The notes beneath the pieces were generated by a model, which was not told the DNA's origin, searched no databases, and worked only from the letters and a program-made list of their open reading frames with translations. A program made the translations under genes and the position numbers. From Bacillus sp. X1(2014) (lineage in GTDB: Bacteria > Bacillota > Bacilli > Bacillales_B > DSM-18226), in assembly GCF_007678255.1 (NCBI RefSeq), contig NZ_VEED01000015.1, forward strand, positions 62,001 through 126,000: a stretch of DNA of 64,000 nucleotides, given 5' to 3'. Below are positions 18,601 through 27,361 of the stretch, piece after piece (the first letter of the stretch is position 1; every line of letters begins with the position of its first letter).

Positions 18601-19860
18601 TTAAAAGAGCGCTTTAATACCAACTAAGATAAGTCCTATTAAGAATCCACATACAGCTCCATTCACCCGGATCCATTGCAGGTCTTTTCCGACGTTGGTT
18701 TCAACCATTTTAATAAGTGTTTTATCATCCAGTTTTTCTAAATTTTCTTTGACAAGAATGCCTATTTTCGAATGATTTTTATCAACAAAACTAGAGATAT
18801 GGTTCTTAATCCAAGCTTCAATCGCATGAATTTTTTCTGGATCTGATTTGATCCCATCTAAGCCCTTTTTAACAATTGGCAGGAGATAGTCATCATAAAA
18901 GTTAGGTTTATCAATAAAATCATAAGCCTTTTGCTCGATCTGACTTAATAATTCAATAATTTGTTCTTGCAAATTCCATCTATCAACTAATTGTGTTTTA
19001 AGATTGTTAAGTTCATCGTAGACCTTCTGATCATTTTTTAACGATTGCAGTTTATGATCAATATGAATCAGTAATGTTTGGCGATTTTGATTTAGTGGGT
19101 CCTGGAAGCTAGCTACCCCTTTTAAAATAAGGCCTTGCATCATACTTCCTAATTTCTCCTCGTTAACCAAATTACTAAATGATTTTAAGGCGAATTGCAT
19201 AAAACCATCAGCTTTGATATTTTCGACCGCATCGACCGCCAATCCGCCGAGTTTATGCTTGGTACTTTCCTTTCGTGCCCATTCATCAACCTCTTTAAGC
19301 AAGTAATCAAGAGCTTTTTTATCATATTTTCTGATCTTAAATTGGTCTATCAGCAAAGGAAGAAAATTCTTACTATCGATATCTTGGATTCGAGCTTTTA
19401 TTTCTTCTTCTAATAGTGGAGCGAATCTTGTTATATCAAAGATTTTTAGCAAATGTTTAGCGATCGTGATGAAATTCTTTTGAACTGCTGGAGAAGGTAA
19501 TTCATTGTCGATGATGTCAAATATTTTATCAGTAAAATGAATGGTATCAATTTTTCTGCGGATACTCTCTTTGGTAAGCCAATCATTTTCTAACATGGAA
19601 ATGATTCCAGCGATAATTCTATGCCGATTTTTTGGCAGCAGGGCTGTATGTGGTATAGGAATACCTAGTGGATGCCGGAATAATGCTGTTACGGCAAACC
19701 AATCGGCTAGTCCCCCTACTAGACCCGCTTCAAATCCCCCCTGTAGGATAATCCCCCAGATTGAATCTTTTATTGGAATCGTGGCTAGAAAGCCTATCCC
19801 CATCACAGCAAGAAAAATGGTTGCCAAATGCTGTGTTTTTTTATTCTTACTTTTTACCAT
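18601..19860 (-). CDS. DUF445 membrane protein
   Basis: A 419-residue protein of the DUF445 family. The conserved N-terminal GGLADWFAVTALFRHPLG (about residues 43-60) is flanked by hydrophobic segments, followed by a long helical soluble middle. It ends in the family's C-terminal helix (VNGAVCGFLIGLILVGIKALF). Function unknown; some members relate to the envelope. B. subtilis YheB is a relative but normally sits near yheA, so this copy is in a different place. Monocistronic with GAGGGG before the ATG. Confidence 0.88.
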   Translation of the reverse strand: MVKSKNKKTQHLATIFLAVMGIGFLATIPIKDSIWGIILQGGFEAGLVGGLADWFAVTALFRHPLGIPIPHTALLPKNRHRIIAGIISMLENDWLTKESIRRKIDTIHFTDKIFDIIDNELPSPAVQKNFITIAKHLLKIFDITRFAPLLEEEIKARIQDIDSKNFLPLLIDQFKIRKYDKKALDYLLKEVDEWARKESTKHKLGGLAVDAVENIKADGFMQFALKSFSNLVNEEKLGSMMQGLILKGVASFQDPLNQNRQTLLIHIDHKLQSLKNDQKVYDELNNLKTQLVDRWNLQEQIIELLSQIEQKAYDFIDKPNFYDDYLLPIVKKGLDGIKSDPEKIHAIEAWIKNHISSFVDKNHSKIGILVKENLEKLDDKTLIKMVETNVGKDLQWIRVNGAVCGFLIGLILVGIKALF

Positions 19861-20115
19861 CTTTGAAACCCCTCATTTTTGAGAAATATTATTGCCTATT
19901 GCTATTATCTCAATTTTAGTTAAAAAAAAGCAAAAAAAAATACTTATATTTGGATTATTTACTAAATCCTATATAAAAGATAAATACTTAGGGAATAGGT
20001 TATAAAAAAAATTCAGAAAAAATTAACCCTTTGGAGCTCTAAATACTTTTTTAATATAATAAAATATTGTAAAATGAACAAGGTTTCAAAAATAGTAGAT
20101 TAGGGAGAAATGGAA

Positions 20116-20646
20116 ATGAAAAAGCTCTTGTTATTTGTGACTGCGATTACGATGGCTATTGGTCTAACTGCTTGCTCAAGCAATGATGAAGCAAAGACAG
20201 ACAAGAAGGAAACATCGGAAGAAACTGCATCTAAAGTGGATGTTAAAAAGGAATTAGTCAGATTTTATATGGATCTTGGTAATAAAATTAACGCAAAAGA
20301 TGCTGATTTAAATGCTTATGTTGCAAAAGCAACTAAGGAAGATGCTACACCTGAGGAATTACCAACTGCTGAAGATCGAGCTAAAGCAAGTGAATCGGCA
20401 GCATCAGTTGCGGCCGAATTAAATACTTATCAAGTTCCTGCATCATTAAAAGATAAAAAAGCTGATCTTGATGCGGCGATTAAGGATTTTGCGGCTTCTT
20501 ACCAAGCTAAAGCAGATGAATTAAAAAAGGAAACCCCTAATTTTGATGCAGCTACTGCAACCTTCACACAGGGTGAAGAAAAACTTGGTAAAGTATATGA
20601 AAGTGAAAAATTACTTCCACCAAGCGTTGATAAGCAAGTAAATTAA
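20116..20646 (+). CDS. Putative lipoprotein, helical
   Basis: A 176-residue exported protein with a lipoprotein signal and lipobox LTAC (Cys20). A charged Ser/Lys/Glu-rich linker follows, then an Ala/Lys/Glu-rich domain predicted to be mainly alpha-helical. Start at ATG 20116 rather than 20110 because GGGAG is eight bases upstream of the former and only two from the latter. No enzymatic motif seen. Function unknown; ends at a terminator shared with the convergent HesB-like gene. Confidence 0.82.
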   Translation: MKKLLLFVTAITMAIGLTACSSNDEAKTDKKETSEETASKVDVKKELVRFYMDLGNKINAKDADLNAYVAKATKEDATPEELPTAEDRAKASESAASVAAELNTYQVPASLKDKKADLDAAIKDFAASYQAKADELKKETPNFDAATATFTQGEEKLGKVYESEKLLPPSVDKQVN

Positions 20647-20668
20647 AATCCAATTCATAACTATCAAT

Positions 20669-20704
20669 TAAAAACAAGCCAGATAACATGCTGGCTTGTT
20701 TTTT
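20669..20704. terminator. Bidirectional terminator
   Basis: Stem AAAAACAAGCCAG / CTGGCTTGTTTTT, between convergent lipoprotein and HesB-like genes, T-rich on both strands. Confidence 0.88.
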
Positions 20705-20721
20705 ATCGTCTTCATATTTAA

Positions 20722-21033
20722 TTAATTTACCGCTAAGCTTGGGAGTTCATGATATGTGACCATAATTTCATCTAGATGATTATCCATAGTTAATGATGTT
20801 TCCGTATCTTCAAAGAACCAAACATCATTGTCTTCAACAAAGAAGGTAATCCCATTAATTTCTTTAGAATATCCAACATGAACAGGGGATTCAACTGAAA
20901 AAGCAAGACTATAACCTTTATGCTTTATCCCAAAACCAGCGTATTGAGGAAACATCCGAATGCAAAATGGTTTGTTAAATTCGAATTCATTTGTGAACCA
21001 TTTGGCAGCTCTTTCATCGATAGATATGAACAT
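20722..21033 (-). CDS. HesB/YneR-type iron-sulfur-assembly-like protein
   Basis: A 103-residue protein with the A-type carrier fold pattern: MFISIDERAAKWFTNEF then FCIRMFPQYAGFG, ending in a beta-rich half. Unlike IscA/SufA it has only one Cys (in FCIRM) and lacks the C-terminal CGC cluster ligands. It therefore belongs with the HesB/YadR/YfhF/YneR group, whose role is not known. Monocistronic. Confidence 0.82.
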   Translation of the reverse strand: MFISIDERAAKWFTNEFEFNKPFCIRMFPQYAGFGIKHKGYSLAFSVESPVHVGYSKEINGITFFVEDNDVWFFEDTETSLTMDNHLDEIMVTYHELPSLAVN

Positions 21034-21317
21034 CTAAATGCACCAGCCTTTTCCTATTAGGTATTGATTCATAAAGGAAGAAATGGATGTCATGTTTAAA
21101 GATAAAAAAAGCCTGTTTCCATTTCCCTATATTGAAAGATTATATCTTTTATATAGTTTTGCATGTGATTTTATTCACGGTCTGGTCCTAAGATAGTATG
21201 ATTTTTAAAAATGTTCATTTATATTTCTTAAAACGTTCACTTGTGTGCAATGAATCACAACTTTTTTTACAAAAAAGGTTTTAATAACTAATAAATAATA
21301 CTTTTATGGAGGAATCT

Positions 21318-21575
21318 ATGGATAAAGATTGGACGAAAGGTTTAGAACACGATGAATACGAACATGATATTGACCTGATCATAACTGATGCACTTCAAGC
21401 GGTAGAAGAAACGGAAAAGGGGTGCTATGTAAACCTAGTGACCTCGGCCGTGTTTGGGGATCCTGTTGTTTATTTACAGCCGTTATTAGAGGAGTTGTAC
21501 GACAATAGAGTAAAGATTAAATACATTGATCAATGTGGATGTGGGGGATATGTACTAAGGGTTTGGAAAATATAA
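21318..21575 (+). CDS. CGCGG-motif peptide, putative RiPP precursor-like protein
   Basis: An 85-residue acidic protein ending IDQCGCGGYVLRVWKI. The CGCGG core with the preceding HVNLVT-like segment (here YVNLVTSAVFGDP) matches my memory of the CGCGG family annotated as putative radical-SAM-modified RiPP proteins. No radical SAM enzyme, protease or transporter is adjacent, so modification is unproven; a metal-binding role for the Cys pair is an alternative. Start at ATG 21318 has GGAGG six bases upstream; ATG 21306 precedes that site. Confidence 0.65.
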   Translation: MDKDWTKGLEHDEYEHDIDLIITDALQAVEETEKGCYVNLVTSAVFGDPVVYLQPLLEELYDNRVKIKYIDQCGCGGYVLRVWKI

Positions 21576-21673
21576 GTCAGTGTTTACTTCCGATCGAGTG
21601 TTGCTGATATTGTAACATATATATAGTGAAAATAATGATAAGATAGGAGCAAGAACGAAGGAGGGGTCTTCCA

Positions 21674-21970
21674 ATGGTACAAGAAATCGATAAGCTCACA
21701 GATAATGTTAATGACATAAAAAGTTTATTCCGTACCTTAAATGAAACATTAGAAAGTATTGAAAAACGATTATCCCGGCTTGAGAAAATGGATAGCATTG
21801 AGCACCGAGTAGAAGTAAATCAAATTGACCTTTCTGATATAAAGGAATCGCTTCAACGGATAGAAGAGACACACAGTAGCGAAATACATCATATTAACCG
21901 CCGTCTTGATTCTCATTTAGTGAAAATTGCCAAAATAGAAGAGGAAATGATTATAATTAAATCACGATAA
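21674..21970 (+). CDS. Small coiled-coil protein of unknown function
   Basis: A 98-residue protein almost entirely alpha-helical, with heptad-like spacing of Leu/Ile through LTDNVNDIKSLFRTLNETL and again later, so a coiled coil is likely. No signal peptide or membrane segment. GAAGGAGGGG lies about eight bases before the ATG, an unusually strong ribosome site. I do not recognise a family. It lies 98 bp after the CGCGG gene on the same strand and might share its transcript. Confidence 0.7.
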   Translation: MVQEIDKLTDNVNDIKSLFRTLNETLESIEKRLSRLEKMDSIEHRVEVNQIDLSDIKESLQRIEETHSSEIHHINRRLDSHLVKIAKIEEEMIIIKSR

Positions 21971-22004
21971 TCATTTTATTAAGTGAGCTAATGGATCAGA
22001 AAAA

Positions 22005-22036
22005 AACCAGACGGGTCAGTTCAAATCCGTCTGGTT
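22005..22036 (-). terminator. Terminator of the downstream CorC/HlyC-like gene
   Basis: Stem AACCAGACGG / CCGTCTGGTT with a 12-base loop. On the minus strand it is followed by seven T, so it ends the 22046-23398 transcript. Confidence 0.88.
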
Positions 22037-22045
22037 AGGAATGTT

Positions 22046-23398
22046 TTAAGAAAGCACTTCTGAGTTGGATATTGAAACTTGTTGACTAACATTCTCGTCA
22101 TTATTGGCGTTTTTCGTGACCTCAATATAACGAATATGATGCTCTTCCATATCAAGAATTTTAAAGGAATAGGTTTCATGAAGAAGGATATCTCCTTCTT
22201 TTGCTTCGTAATTTTCGGTTAGAATCCAACCTCCAATTGTATCCACATCTTCATCGTCAATTTCTACTCCCAGAAGATCATTGACCTCACTAACTAAAAC
22301 CTTTGAGTCAATAATATAATGGTTTTCTTTAATTTTTCGTATCTCTGGAATTTCGTCCATATCGAATTCGTCACGAATTTCCCCAACAATCTCTTCAAGG
22401 ATATCTTCTACTGTTACAAGTCCCGAAGTACCACCATATTCGTCCATTAATATTGCCATGTGAACGCGGTCTTTTTGCATTTTTACTAATAGGTCATGGA
22501 TTGGAATCGTCTCTATTACTCTAATAATTGGTCGAGTATAGTTTTCTAGAGTCCGTTCAGCTAGTTTTTCATTGCCAATTAAATCTGTCATTACTTCTTT
22601 TATATTGATAAGTCCAATTATATGATCCTTATCCCCATCGATGATGGGATATCGTGTGAATTTCTCTTCACGTAATACCTGAAGAAATGTCTCTAATGTA
22701 TCTTCTTTTGATAAGGACACGATTTCTGTTCTTGGAACCATAACTTCTTTGGCAATACGGTTATCAAATTCAAAAATTTTATTTACATACTTAAACTCAG
22801 ATTGGTTAATTTCACCACTTTTATAGCTTTCAGAAAGGATAATTCGAAGTTCTTCCTCTGTATGAGCAATTTCATTTTCAGATACCGGCTTAAGACCGAA
22901 AAATTTAGTCGTAATTCGTGCAGAGCCATTAAGCAACCAAATTACGGGGTACATTACCTTGTAAAATAGAACAAGCGGACGTGATACCACCAAAGTAATC
23001 CATTCCGCCTTCTGAATTGCCAATGTTTTAGGAGCAAGTTCACCAATTACTACGTGTAAAAAGGTAATTGCTGCAAATGCAAAGCCAACAGATAATACTT
23101 GGTTAAAGCTTTCTGGAATATTCAGTCTTTCGAATATTGGATGCAGAATCTTTTCAAAAGTTGATTCACCTAGCCAACCTAAACCAAGGGCAGTGATGGT
23201 TATTCCCAACTGACAGGCTGAAAGGTACTCATCCAGATTAGAAATCACTCTTTTAGAAGTTACAGCACTCGAATTTCCTTCTTCAATTAACTGATCAATT
23301 CTTGAGCTCCTAATTCGGATAATAGCAAATTCTGAAGCAACAAAAAAGGCAGTTAACGCAATTAAAATGGCTATAATAACCAAGTTAAATATGTCCAA
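22046..23398 (-). CDS. CNNM/CBS/CorC_HlyC membrane protein (hemolysin family), paralogue 1
   Basis: A 450-residue protein with an N-terminal CNNM domain of about four hydrophobic segments (residues 1-190). Two CBS domains follow (about 215-335, including VPRTEIVSLSKEDT and ILMDEYGGTSGLVTVEDILEEIVGEI). The C-terminal CorC_HlyC domain carries GWILTEN. Relatives such as MpfA take part in Mg2+ efflux or homeostasis; hemolysin is a historical label. Start is TTG 23398, behind AAGGGA that lies in one arm of a hairpin. Highly similar to the next gene. Confidence 0.9.
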   Translation of the reverse strand: MDIFNLVIIAILIALTAFFVASEFAIIRIRSSRIDQLIEEGNSSAVTSKRVISNLDEYLSACQLGITITALGLGWLGESTFEKILHPIFERLNIPESFNQVLSVGFAFAAITFLHVVIGELAPKTLAIQKAEWITLVVSRPLVLFYKVMYPVIWLLNGSARITTKFFGLKPVSENEIAHTEEELRIILSESYKSGEINQSEFKYVNKIFEFDNRIAKEVMVPRTEIVSLSKEDTLETFLQVLREEKFTRYPIIDGDKDHIIGLINIKEVMTDLIGNEKLAERTLENYTRPIIRVIETIPIHDLLVKMQKDRVHMAILMDEYGGTSGLVTVEDILEEIVGEIRDEFDMDEIPEIRKIKENHYIIDSKVLVSEVNDLLGVEIDDEDVDTIGGWILTENYEAKEGDILLHETYSFKILDMEEHHIRYIEVTKNANNDENVSQQVSISNSEVLS

Positions 23399-23405
23399 AT
23401 AAGTT

Positions 23406-23444
23406 CCCTTATCCTGTTTTTAGACAGGTAAGGAGTCACCTCCC
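23406..23444 (-). promoter_or_regulatory. Candidate leader RNA hairpin covering the ribosome site of paralogue 1
   Basis: In the mRNA GAGGTG is followed by CCTTA-CCTGT, a CTAAAA loop and ACAGG-A-TAAGG. The second arm contains the Shine-Dalgarno of the TTG start, so the stem would hide it. A similar arrangement precedes the paralogue (25025-25054). Confidence 0.55.
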
Positions 23445-23691
23445 AGTTTGATAAAAAAATTAGCTCCTATTTCCTTGATTTTATTTCTAGTTTTCTCCTA
23501 ATCTCGTCTAATGGTCATCATACCACCTCGACAATTTAATAAATTAACAATAATTATAAAGAATTTGAACTATACAGTCAAACGTTCTGGTTAGTATATT
23601 AGTTGATAACTATATTTTATGGAGAAACATAGTGAATATGAACGATAAAGACGAAATATTACAAAAATTTATATAAAGAAACAAGCAGATC

Positions 23692-25020
23692 CTACTCAGG
23701 ATCTGCATCTGCTTGTTTTTCATCTGAATCGGCTTTATAAACCTCAATGTACAAGATATGGTGTCCTTCAATCTCCTTAATTTGAAAAACAAAATCTTCA
23801 TGATCAATGGAGTCACCTTTATGTACATCAAACTTTTGTGTTAAAAACCAGCCGCCAATTGTATCGACATCTTCCTCATCAAGTGTTGTGCCGAGGAGGT
23901 CGTTTACTTCGCTGATTAATACTTTACCATCTAAAATAAAATGACCATCGGCTTTTTTCTGGATAAGAGGAAGTTCATCCAAGTCAAATTCATCGCGAAT
24001 TTCACCAACAATTTCTTCAAGTATGTCTTCAACCGTGACAATTCCTGCTGTCCCGCCATATTCATCAGATAACACTGCCATATGTGAACGGTTTTTTTGA
24101 AGTTTGAGCAGAAGTTCTTGAATCGGTATAGTTTCAATGACATGAATAACGGGCTTTAGATAGGGAAGCAGTGGTTGTTCGCCAGTACATTTTTGCTGGA
24201 TACAATCTGTTAATACTTCTTTTATATTAATAACCCCTAAAATATTATCTTTGTCACCATCAATAAGGGGATATCTTGTATATTTTTCTTCCTTAACTAT
24301 TTCAATAATTTCTTCCATGGATACATCTTTAGAAAGGGTTACGAGTTCAGTTCTGGGAACCATAATCTCTTTAGCAATCCGATTATCAAATTCGAATATT
24401 CGGTTCATATATCGATACTCGGATTGGTTTATTTCACCACTCTCATAACTTTGCGAAAGAATTAACCTTAATTCTTCCTCGGAAAGGACGATATCGTGCT
24501 CGGATGCAGGTTGTACTCCGAAAAGACCAGTAACAAACCGGGCAGATCGATTTAGAATCCAAATAAACGGGTACATCAGTTTATAAAACAAGATTAACGG
24601 ACGAGAAAAGAACAAGAGAATTTCTTCCGCTTTTTGAATTGCAATCGTTTTCGGTGATAATTCGCCAATCACGACATGGAAATAAGTGATGAGAATGAAA
24701 GCAAAGATAAACGAAATAATGTGCTTAAGTGACAAGGGGATATGAATAAAGTCAAAAAAAGGATTAAGCAATTCCCGAATAGTAGGCTCCCCGAGCCATC
24801 CTAAAATAAGGGAGATAATCGTAATCCCTACCTGGGTGGCAGATAAATAACCATCCAAATTAGATATTACCTTCTTAGCTGCTTCTGCTTTTGGATTACC
24901 CTCTGATAATAATTGATCAATTCTTGTGGATCGAACCTTTACCATCGCAAATTCTGAAGCGACAAAAAGGGCAGTAAAGGCTATTAGGATAACAATAATC
25001 ACTACATTCATCCAAATCAT
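23692..25020 (-). CDS. CNNM/CBS/CorC_HlyC membrane protein (hemolysin family), paralogue 2
   Basis: A 442-residue protein with the same order as its neighbour: CNNM membrane domain, CBS pair (VPRTELVTLSKDVS, LSDEYGGTAGIVTVEDILEEI) and CorC_HlyC domain (GWFLTQK). The two proteins are alike along their whole length, a tandem duplication that has diverged mostly in the C-terminal tail. AAGGTG lies four bases from the ATG, inside a hairpin. The 290-bp gap to paralogue 1 means separate transcription or a long internal leader. Probable divalent-cation (Mg2+) handling. Confidence 0.9.
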   Translation of the reverse strand: MIWMNVVIIVILIAFTALFVASEFAMVKVRSTRIDQLLSEGNPKAEAAKKVISNLDGYLSATQVGITIISLILGWLGEPTIRELLNPFFDFIHIPLSLKHIISFIFAFILITYFHVVIGELSPKTIAIQKAEEILLFFSRPLILFYKLMYPFIWILNRSARFVTGLFGVQPASEHDIVLSEEELRLILSQSYESGEINQSEYRYMNRIFEFDNRIAKEIMVPRTELVTLSKDVSMEEIIEIVKEEKYTRYPLIDGDKDNILGVINIKEVLTDCIQQKCTGEQPLLPYLKPVIHVIETIPIQELLLKLQKNRSHMAVLSDEYGGTAGIVTVEDILEEIVGEIRDEFDLDELPLIQKKADGHFILDGKVLISEVNDLLGTTLDEEDVDTIGGWFLTQKFDVHKGDSIDHEDFVFQIKEIEGHHILYIEVYKADSDEKQADADPE

Positions 25021-25024
25021 CTAT

Positions 25025-25054
25025 CACCTTACAAGTGTAAGGGTTGCCACCTCA
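25025..25054 (-). promoter_or_regulatory. Candidate leader RNA hairpin covering the ribosome site of paralogue 2
   Basis: In the mRNA GAGGTG, five bases, then a perfect stem CCTTAC-ACTT-GTAAGG whose second arm is the Shine-Dalgarno. Same parts and order as the element before paralogue 1. Confidence 0.55.
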
Positions 25055-25110
25055 CTCACGTTGGTCTCTAAAACATTATTTCAAAAAAAATTTCTATAAG
25101 CAAATCGAAC

Positions 25111-25138
25111 AGAAAAAATGCTGCCAATCAGGCAGCAT
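25111..25138 (-). terminator. Terminator of the GNAT gene
   Basis: Stem ATGCTGCC / GGCAGCAT followed on the minus strand by TTTTTT. Confidence 0.85.
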
Positions 25139-25161
25139 CCATTCGAATTAGAAATTCGGTT

Positions 25162-25722
25162 TTATGTCAAATAAGGAACTCGTTTATTCCAGTCACGGGC
25201 AAGCATACTGTAAATAAAGAGGTCGTGAAAGCGGCCGTATAATTGTTCGCCTTCTCTAATGATCCCTTCTTTAGTAAAACCGAGTCTTTCAGGTATAGCA
25301 CGGCTTTTTTTATTTTTGATGCCACAGCGAATTTCAACTCGATTTAAACCCAATTGGAAAAATGCATAGTTTAACAGGAACTGAACGGATCGAGTCATTA
25401 TGCCATGACCTTCTGCCTTTTTTGAAAGGTAATATCCGATACTTGTCATTCGGTTGTGCCAATCTACTTGTTGTAAACTAATTGAGCCCACCAACTCACC
25501 CTTATAGACAATCCCTACATTAAATCCACTATTTTCTGCAAATTGATTTAGCCATATCGGAATAATGGATTCAAATTGATACGGGGAGTTCATGCTATCT
25601 ACCCAGGGCAGCCATTCACGCAAATGTTCACGGTTCTCTTCCACCATTTGATAAAGTTCTAAGGCGTGATGCTGTTGAAATAGCTGGAGTTCAATTTCAT
25701 TATCAACCTTTAATGTAAACAT
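25162..25722 (-). CDS. GNAT N-acetyltransferase, RimJ/RimL-like
   Basis: A 186-residue acetyl-CoA-dependent acetyltransferase. It begins with the RimL-type L-x-L pattern and REWLPWVD segment. The acetyl-CoA loop region is GYYLSKKAEGHGIMTRSV near residues 96-113, and SRAIPERLGFTKEGIIRE lies near 140-157. B. subtilis YdaF is of this kind. RimJ/RimL enzymes acetylate protein N-termini, but members also modify antibiotics or amino acids. The substrate is not inferable. GGGAG precedes the ATG; it ends at its own terminator. Confidence 0.88.
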   Translation of the reverse strand: MFTLKVDNEIELQLFQQHHALELYQMVEENREHLREWLPWVDSMNSPYQFESIIPIWLNQFAENSGFNVGIVYKGELVGSISLQQVDWHNRMTSIGYYLSKKAEGHGIMTRSVQFLLNYAFFQLGLNRVEIRCGIKNKKSRAIPERLGFTKEGIIREGEQLYGRFHDLFIYSMLARDWNKRVPYLT

Positions 25723-25803
25723 TAGCCTAATCTCCCGATAAAAAATTTTTAGTTCATCATATGCATAAAAGGTTGTTAACGGGAAGATTTATTAATGACA
25801 CAA

Positions 25804-25838
25804 ATAAAAAAATCCCGGCTTTAAATAAAGTGGGATTG
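25804..25838 (-). terminator. Likely terminator of the histidine kinase gene
   Basis: On the minus strand AATCCC-A-CTTTA pairs with TAAAG-CC-GGGATT around a TT-centred loop, with an internal bulge, followed by seven T. Confidence 0.65.
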
Positions 25839-25871
25839 GCATTCGTGCTATGATTTTCTTGTTTATTAGGT

Positions 25872-27002
25872 TTAAGGGGTTTGGGCTGCAACAGGTAACA
25901 GAATCGAGAATGTAGTTTTATCTGGAGATGAATCACATTCTAAATTTCCCTTGTGTTTTTCAATAATTTCTTTACATACAAACAAGCCAAGACCTGTACC
26001 TAGTTTTTTTGTTGTAAAAAATGGTTCGAAAATGGACTTTCTTAGTTCTGCGGGAATCACAGGTCCATTGTTTGAAATATTGATTTTGATGAATTGATCT
26101 TCTAGTCTGCTATTGATTTCGATTGTTGGATTCGGATTTTCATCATGATTCAATACATCAATCGCATTAAAGATAATATTAATTAAAACCTGCCTAATTT
26201 CATCTGCATACCCATTAAGAATAATATCTTCTCGTAGTTCTTTTCTTATTTTTACTTTTCCGTCAAGTATGCTTGGATAAAGGAAGTTTAATACTTCTTC
26301 CACTAATGTATTTAAATTGAAGTTATCTTTTTCTTTACCAATTAACTCCTTCTTTGACAAAAGGAGGAATTGTGAGATGCGAAAATTAAGTTGATCCAAT
26401 TCACTTGAAATGATATCTAAATATTTCATCTCTGGATAATCAGCTTTCAGCAATTGGATAAATCCTTGAACAGAGGTTAAGGGGTTTCTAAACTCATGTA
26501 TAAAGCTTGAGGTCATCTGCCCAAGTAATGTTAATCGATCCTGATGGGTAGAGTCAATGTGCATTGTCTTTTCTTCAATAATTTTGTTCTTTGCTTCAGA
26601 GTAATGGGAAACAGCATAGTATAAAAATTTATCGAAACAAAAATTTACTTTGTTTAATGCTTCCTGCAGGGCTGCCCATGGAATTCCCGTAGTACTTAAT
26701 TGGCTGTATAAAACTGTTCTGCCAAGATTAACATTATAAACAAAATCACCAAGGTTAATATCAGCCAAAACTCTTTCTTCCGATACTTCAATAGCGAGTT
26801 TTTCAATTATGTCTAAAAGCTCTTTTTCCGTCATTTTATGCATATTAAGTAAAACTTCGAGTAACGCCTCGCCGTTTTCGTGTATTTTTAATTTAAAAGG
26901 ATCCGTATTAGTGGTAACAATGGCATTTTCCCAATCTTGAATTAATTTCTGTTTATTTTGATTGAAAAAATCAATTAAATCTGTTTGGTTTTCCGTGAAC
27001 AT
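25872..27002 (-). CDS. Cytoplasmic sensor histidine kinase with HisK_N-type sensor domain
   Basis: A 376-residue orphan kinase with no membrane segment. Residues 1-150 form a helical domain like the HisK_N domain found in Bacillus sporulation-type kinases (recalled). The phosphoacceptor is in FIHEFRNPLTSVQGF near residue 170. HATPase motifs follow: N box VLINIIFNAID near 280, FEPFFTTKKLGTGLGL near 335. No response regulator is adjacent. Kinases of this form often feed the Spo0F phosphorelay, or titrate it. That link is an inference. Confidence 0.88.
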   Translation of the reverse strand: MFTENQTDLIDFFNQNKQKLIQDWENAIVTTNTDPFKLKIHENGEALLEVLLNMHKMTEKELLDIIEKLAIEVSEERVLADINLGDFVYNVNLGRTVLYSQLSTTGIPWAALQEALNKVNFCFDKFLYYAVSHYSEAKNKIIEEKTMHIDSTHQDRLTLLGQMTSSFIHEFRNPLTSVQGFIQLLKADYPEMKYLDIISSELDQLNFRISQFLLLSKKELIGKEKDNFNLNTLVEEVLNFLYPSILDGKVKIRKELREDIILNGYADEIRQVLINIIFNAIDVLNHDENPNPTIEINSRLEDQFIKINISNNGPVIPAELRKSIFEPFFTTKKLGTGLGLFVCKEIIEKHKGNLECDSSPDKTTFSILLPVAAQTP

Positions 27003-27109
27003 GCCGTTTTCCCCCTATGTTATTGACAAAAAACTGCTTACAGTATCTATTCGAGGTTTAAATAGAAAATCCTCCTTTATTTTAGCATAAAAGTCTAGAA
27101 TTTTATCTC

Positions 27110-27139
27110 TTGTAAATGTAAAACTCACTCCTATATAAT
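27110..27139 (+). promoter_or_regulatory. Candidate sigma-A promoter of a small transcript
   Basis: TTGTAA, 18 bases, TATAAT. Transcription would begin near 27146 and reach the terminator at 27251-27281, an RNA of about 135 bases. Confidence 0.55.
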
Positions 27140-27148
27140 GGAACATTC

Positions 27149-27229
27149 ATGCTGCCAAGCTTCATCATCAGTGTTATCTTTATCATCATTGTAATGAGTG
27201 CGGTACCCAAGAAATTATTTTCAAAATAA
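27149..27229 (+). CDS. Possible 26-residue hydrophobic microprotein
   Basis: ATG to TAA encodes MLPSFIISVIFIIIVMSAVP plus a basic tail KKLFSK: one membrane segment and a positive end. This is the shape of small membrane peptides and of type I toxins. There is almost no Shine-Dalgarno (GGA six bases upstream) and the predicted transcription start is only a few bases away. It could therefore be leaderless or untranslated. It sits inside a compact unit with a promoter before and a terminator after. Confidence 0.35.
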   Translation: MLPSFIISVIFIIIVMSAVPKKLFSK

Positions 27230-27250
27230 AATTTATAAGTAAAAGGAAAT

Positions 27251-27281
27251 GGAAAAGGGCTTTTAGCTCTTTTCCTTTTTT
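27251..27281 (+). terminator. Rho-independent terminator of the small transcript
   Basis: Stem GGAAAAGGGC / GCTCTTTTCC with a TTTTA loop and a run of seven T. Confidence 0.85.
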
Positions 27282-27361
27282 ATTGTCTAGTGGTGGTGTG
27301 TTGATTCTTAAAAATCTTCAAACTTTTGACAAATTTATTAAGCTTTTTTAACTCAAATAAA

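Noticed and set aside
25021..25060. Leader ORF GTGAGTGAGGTG... (11 codons) in the 5' region of CorC paralogue 2
   Set aside because: It ends TGA inside the hairpin, but the matching region of paralogue 1 has no equivalent short ORF, so the shared signal is the hairpin rather than a peptide.
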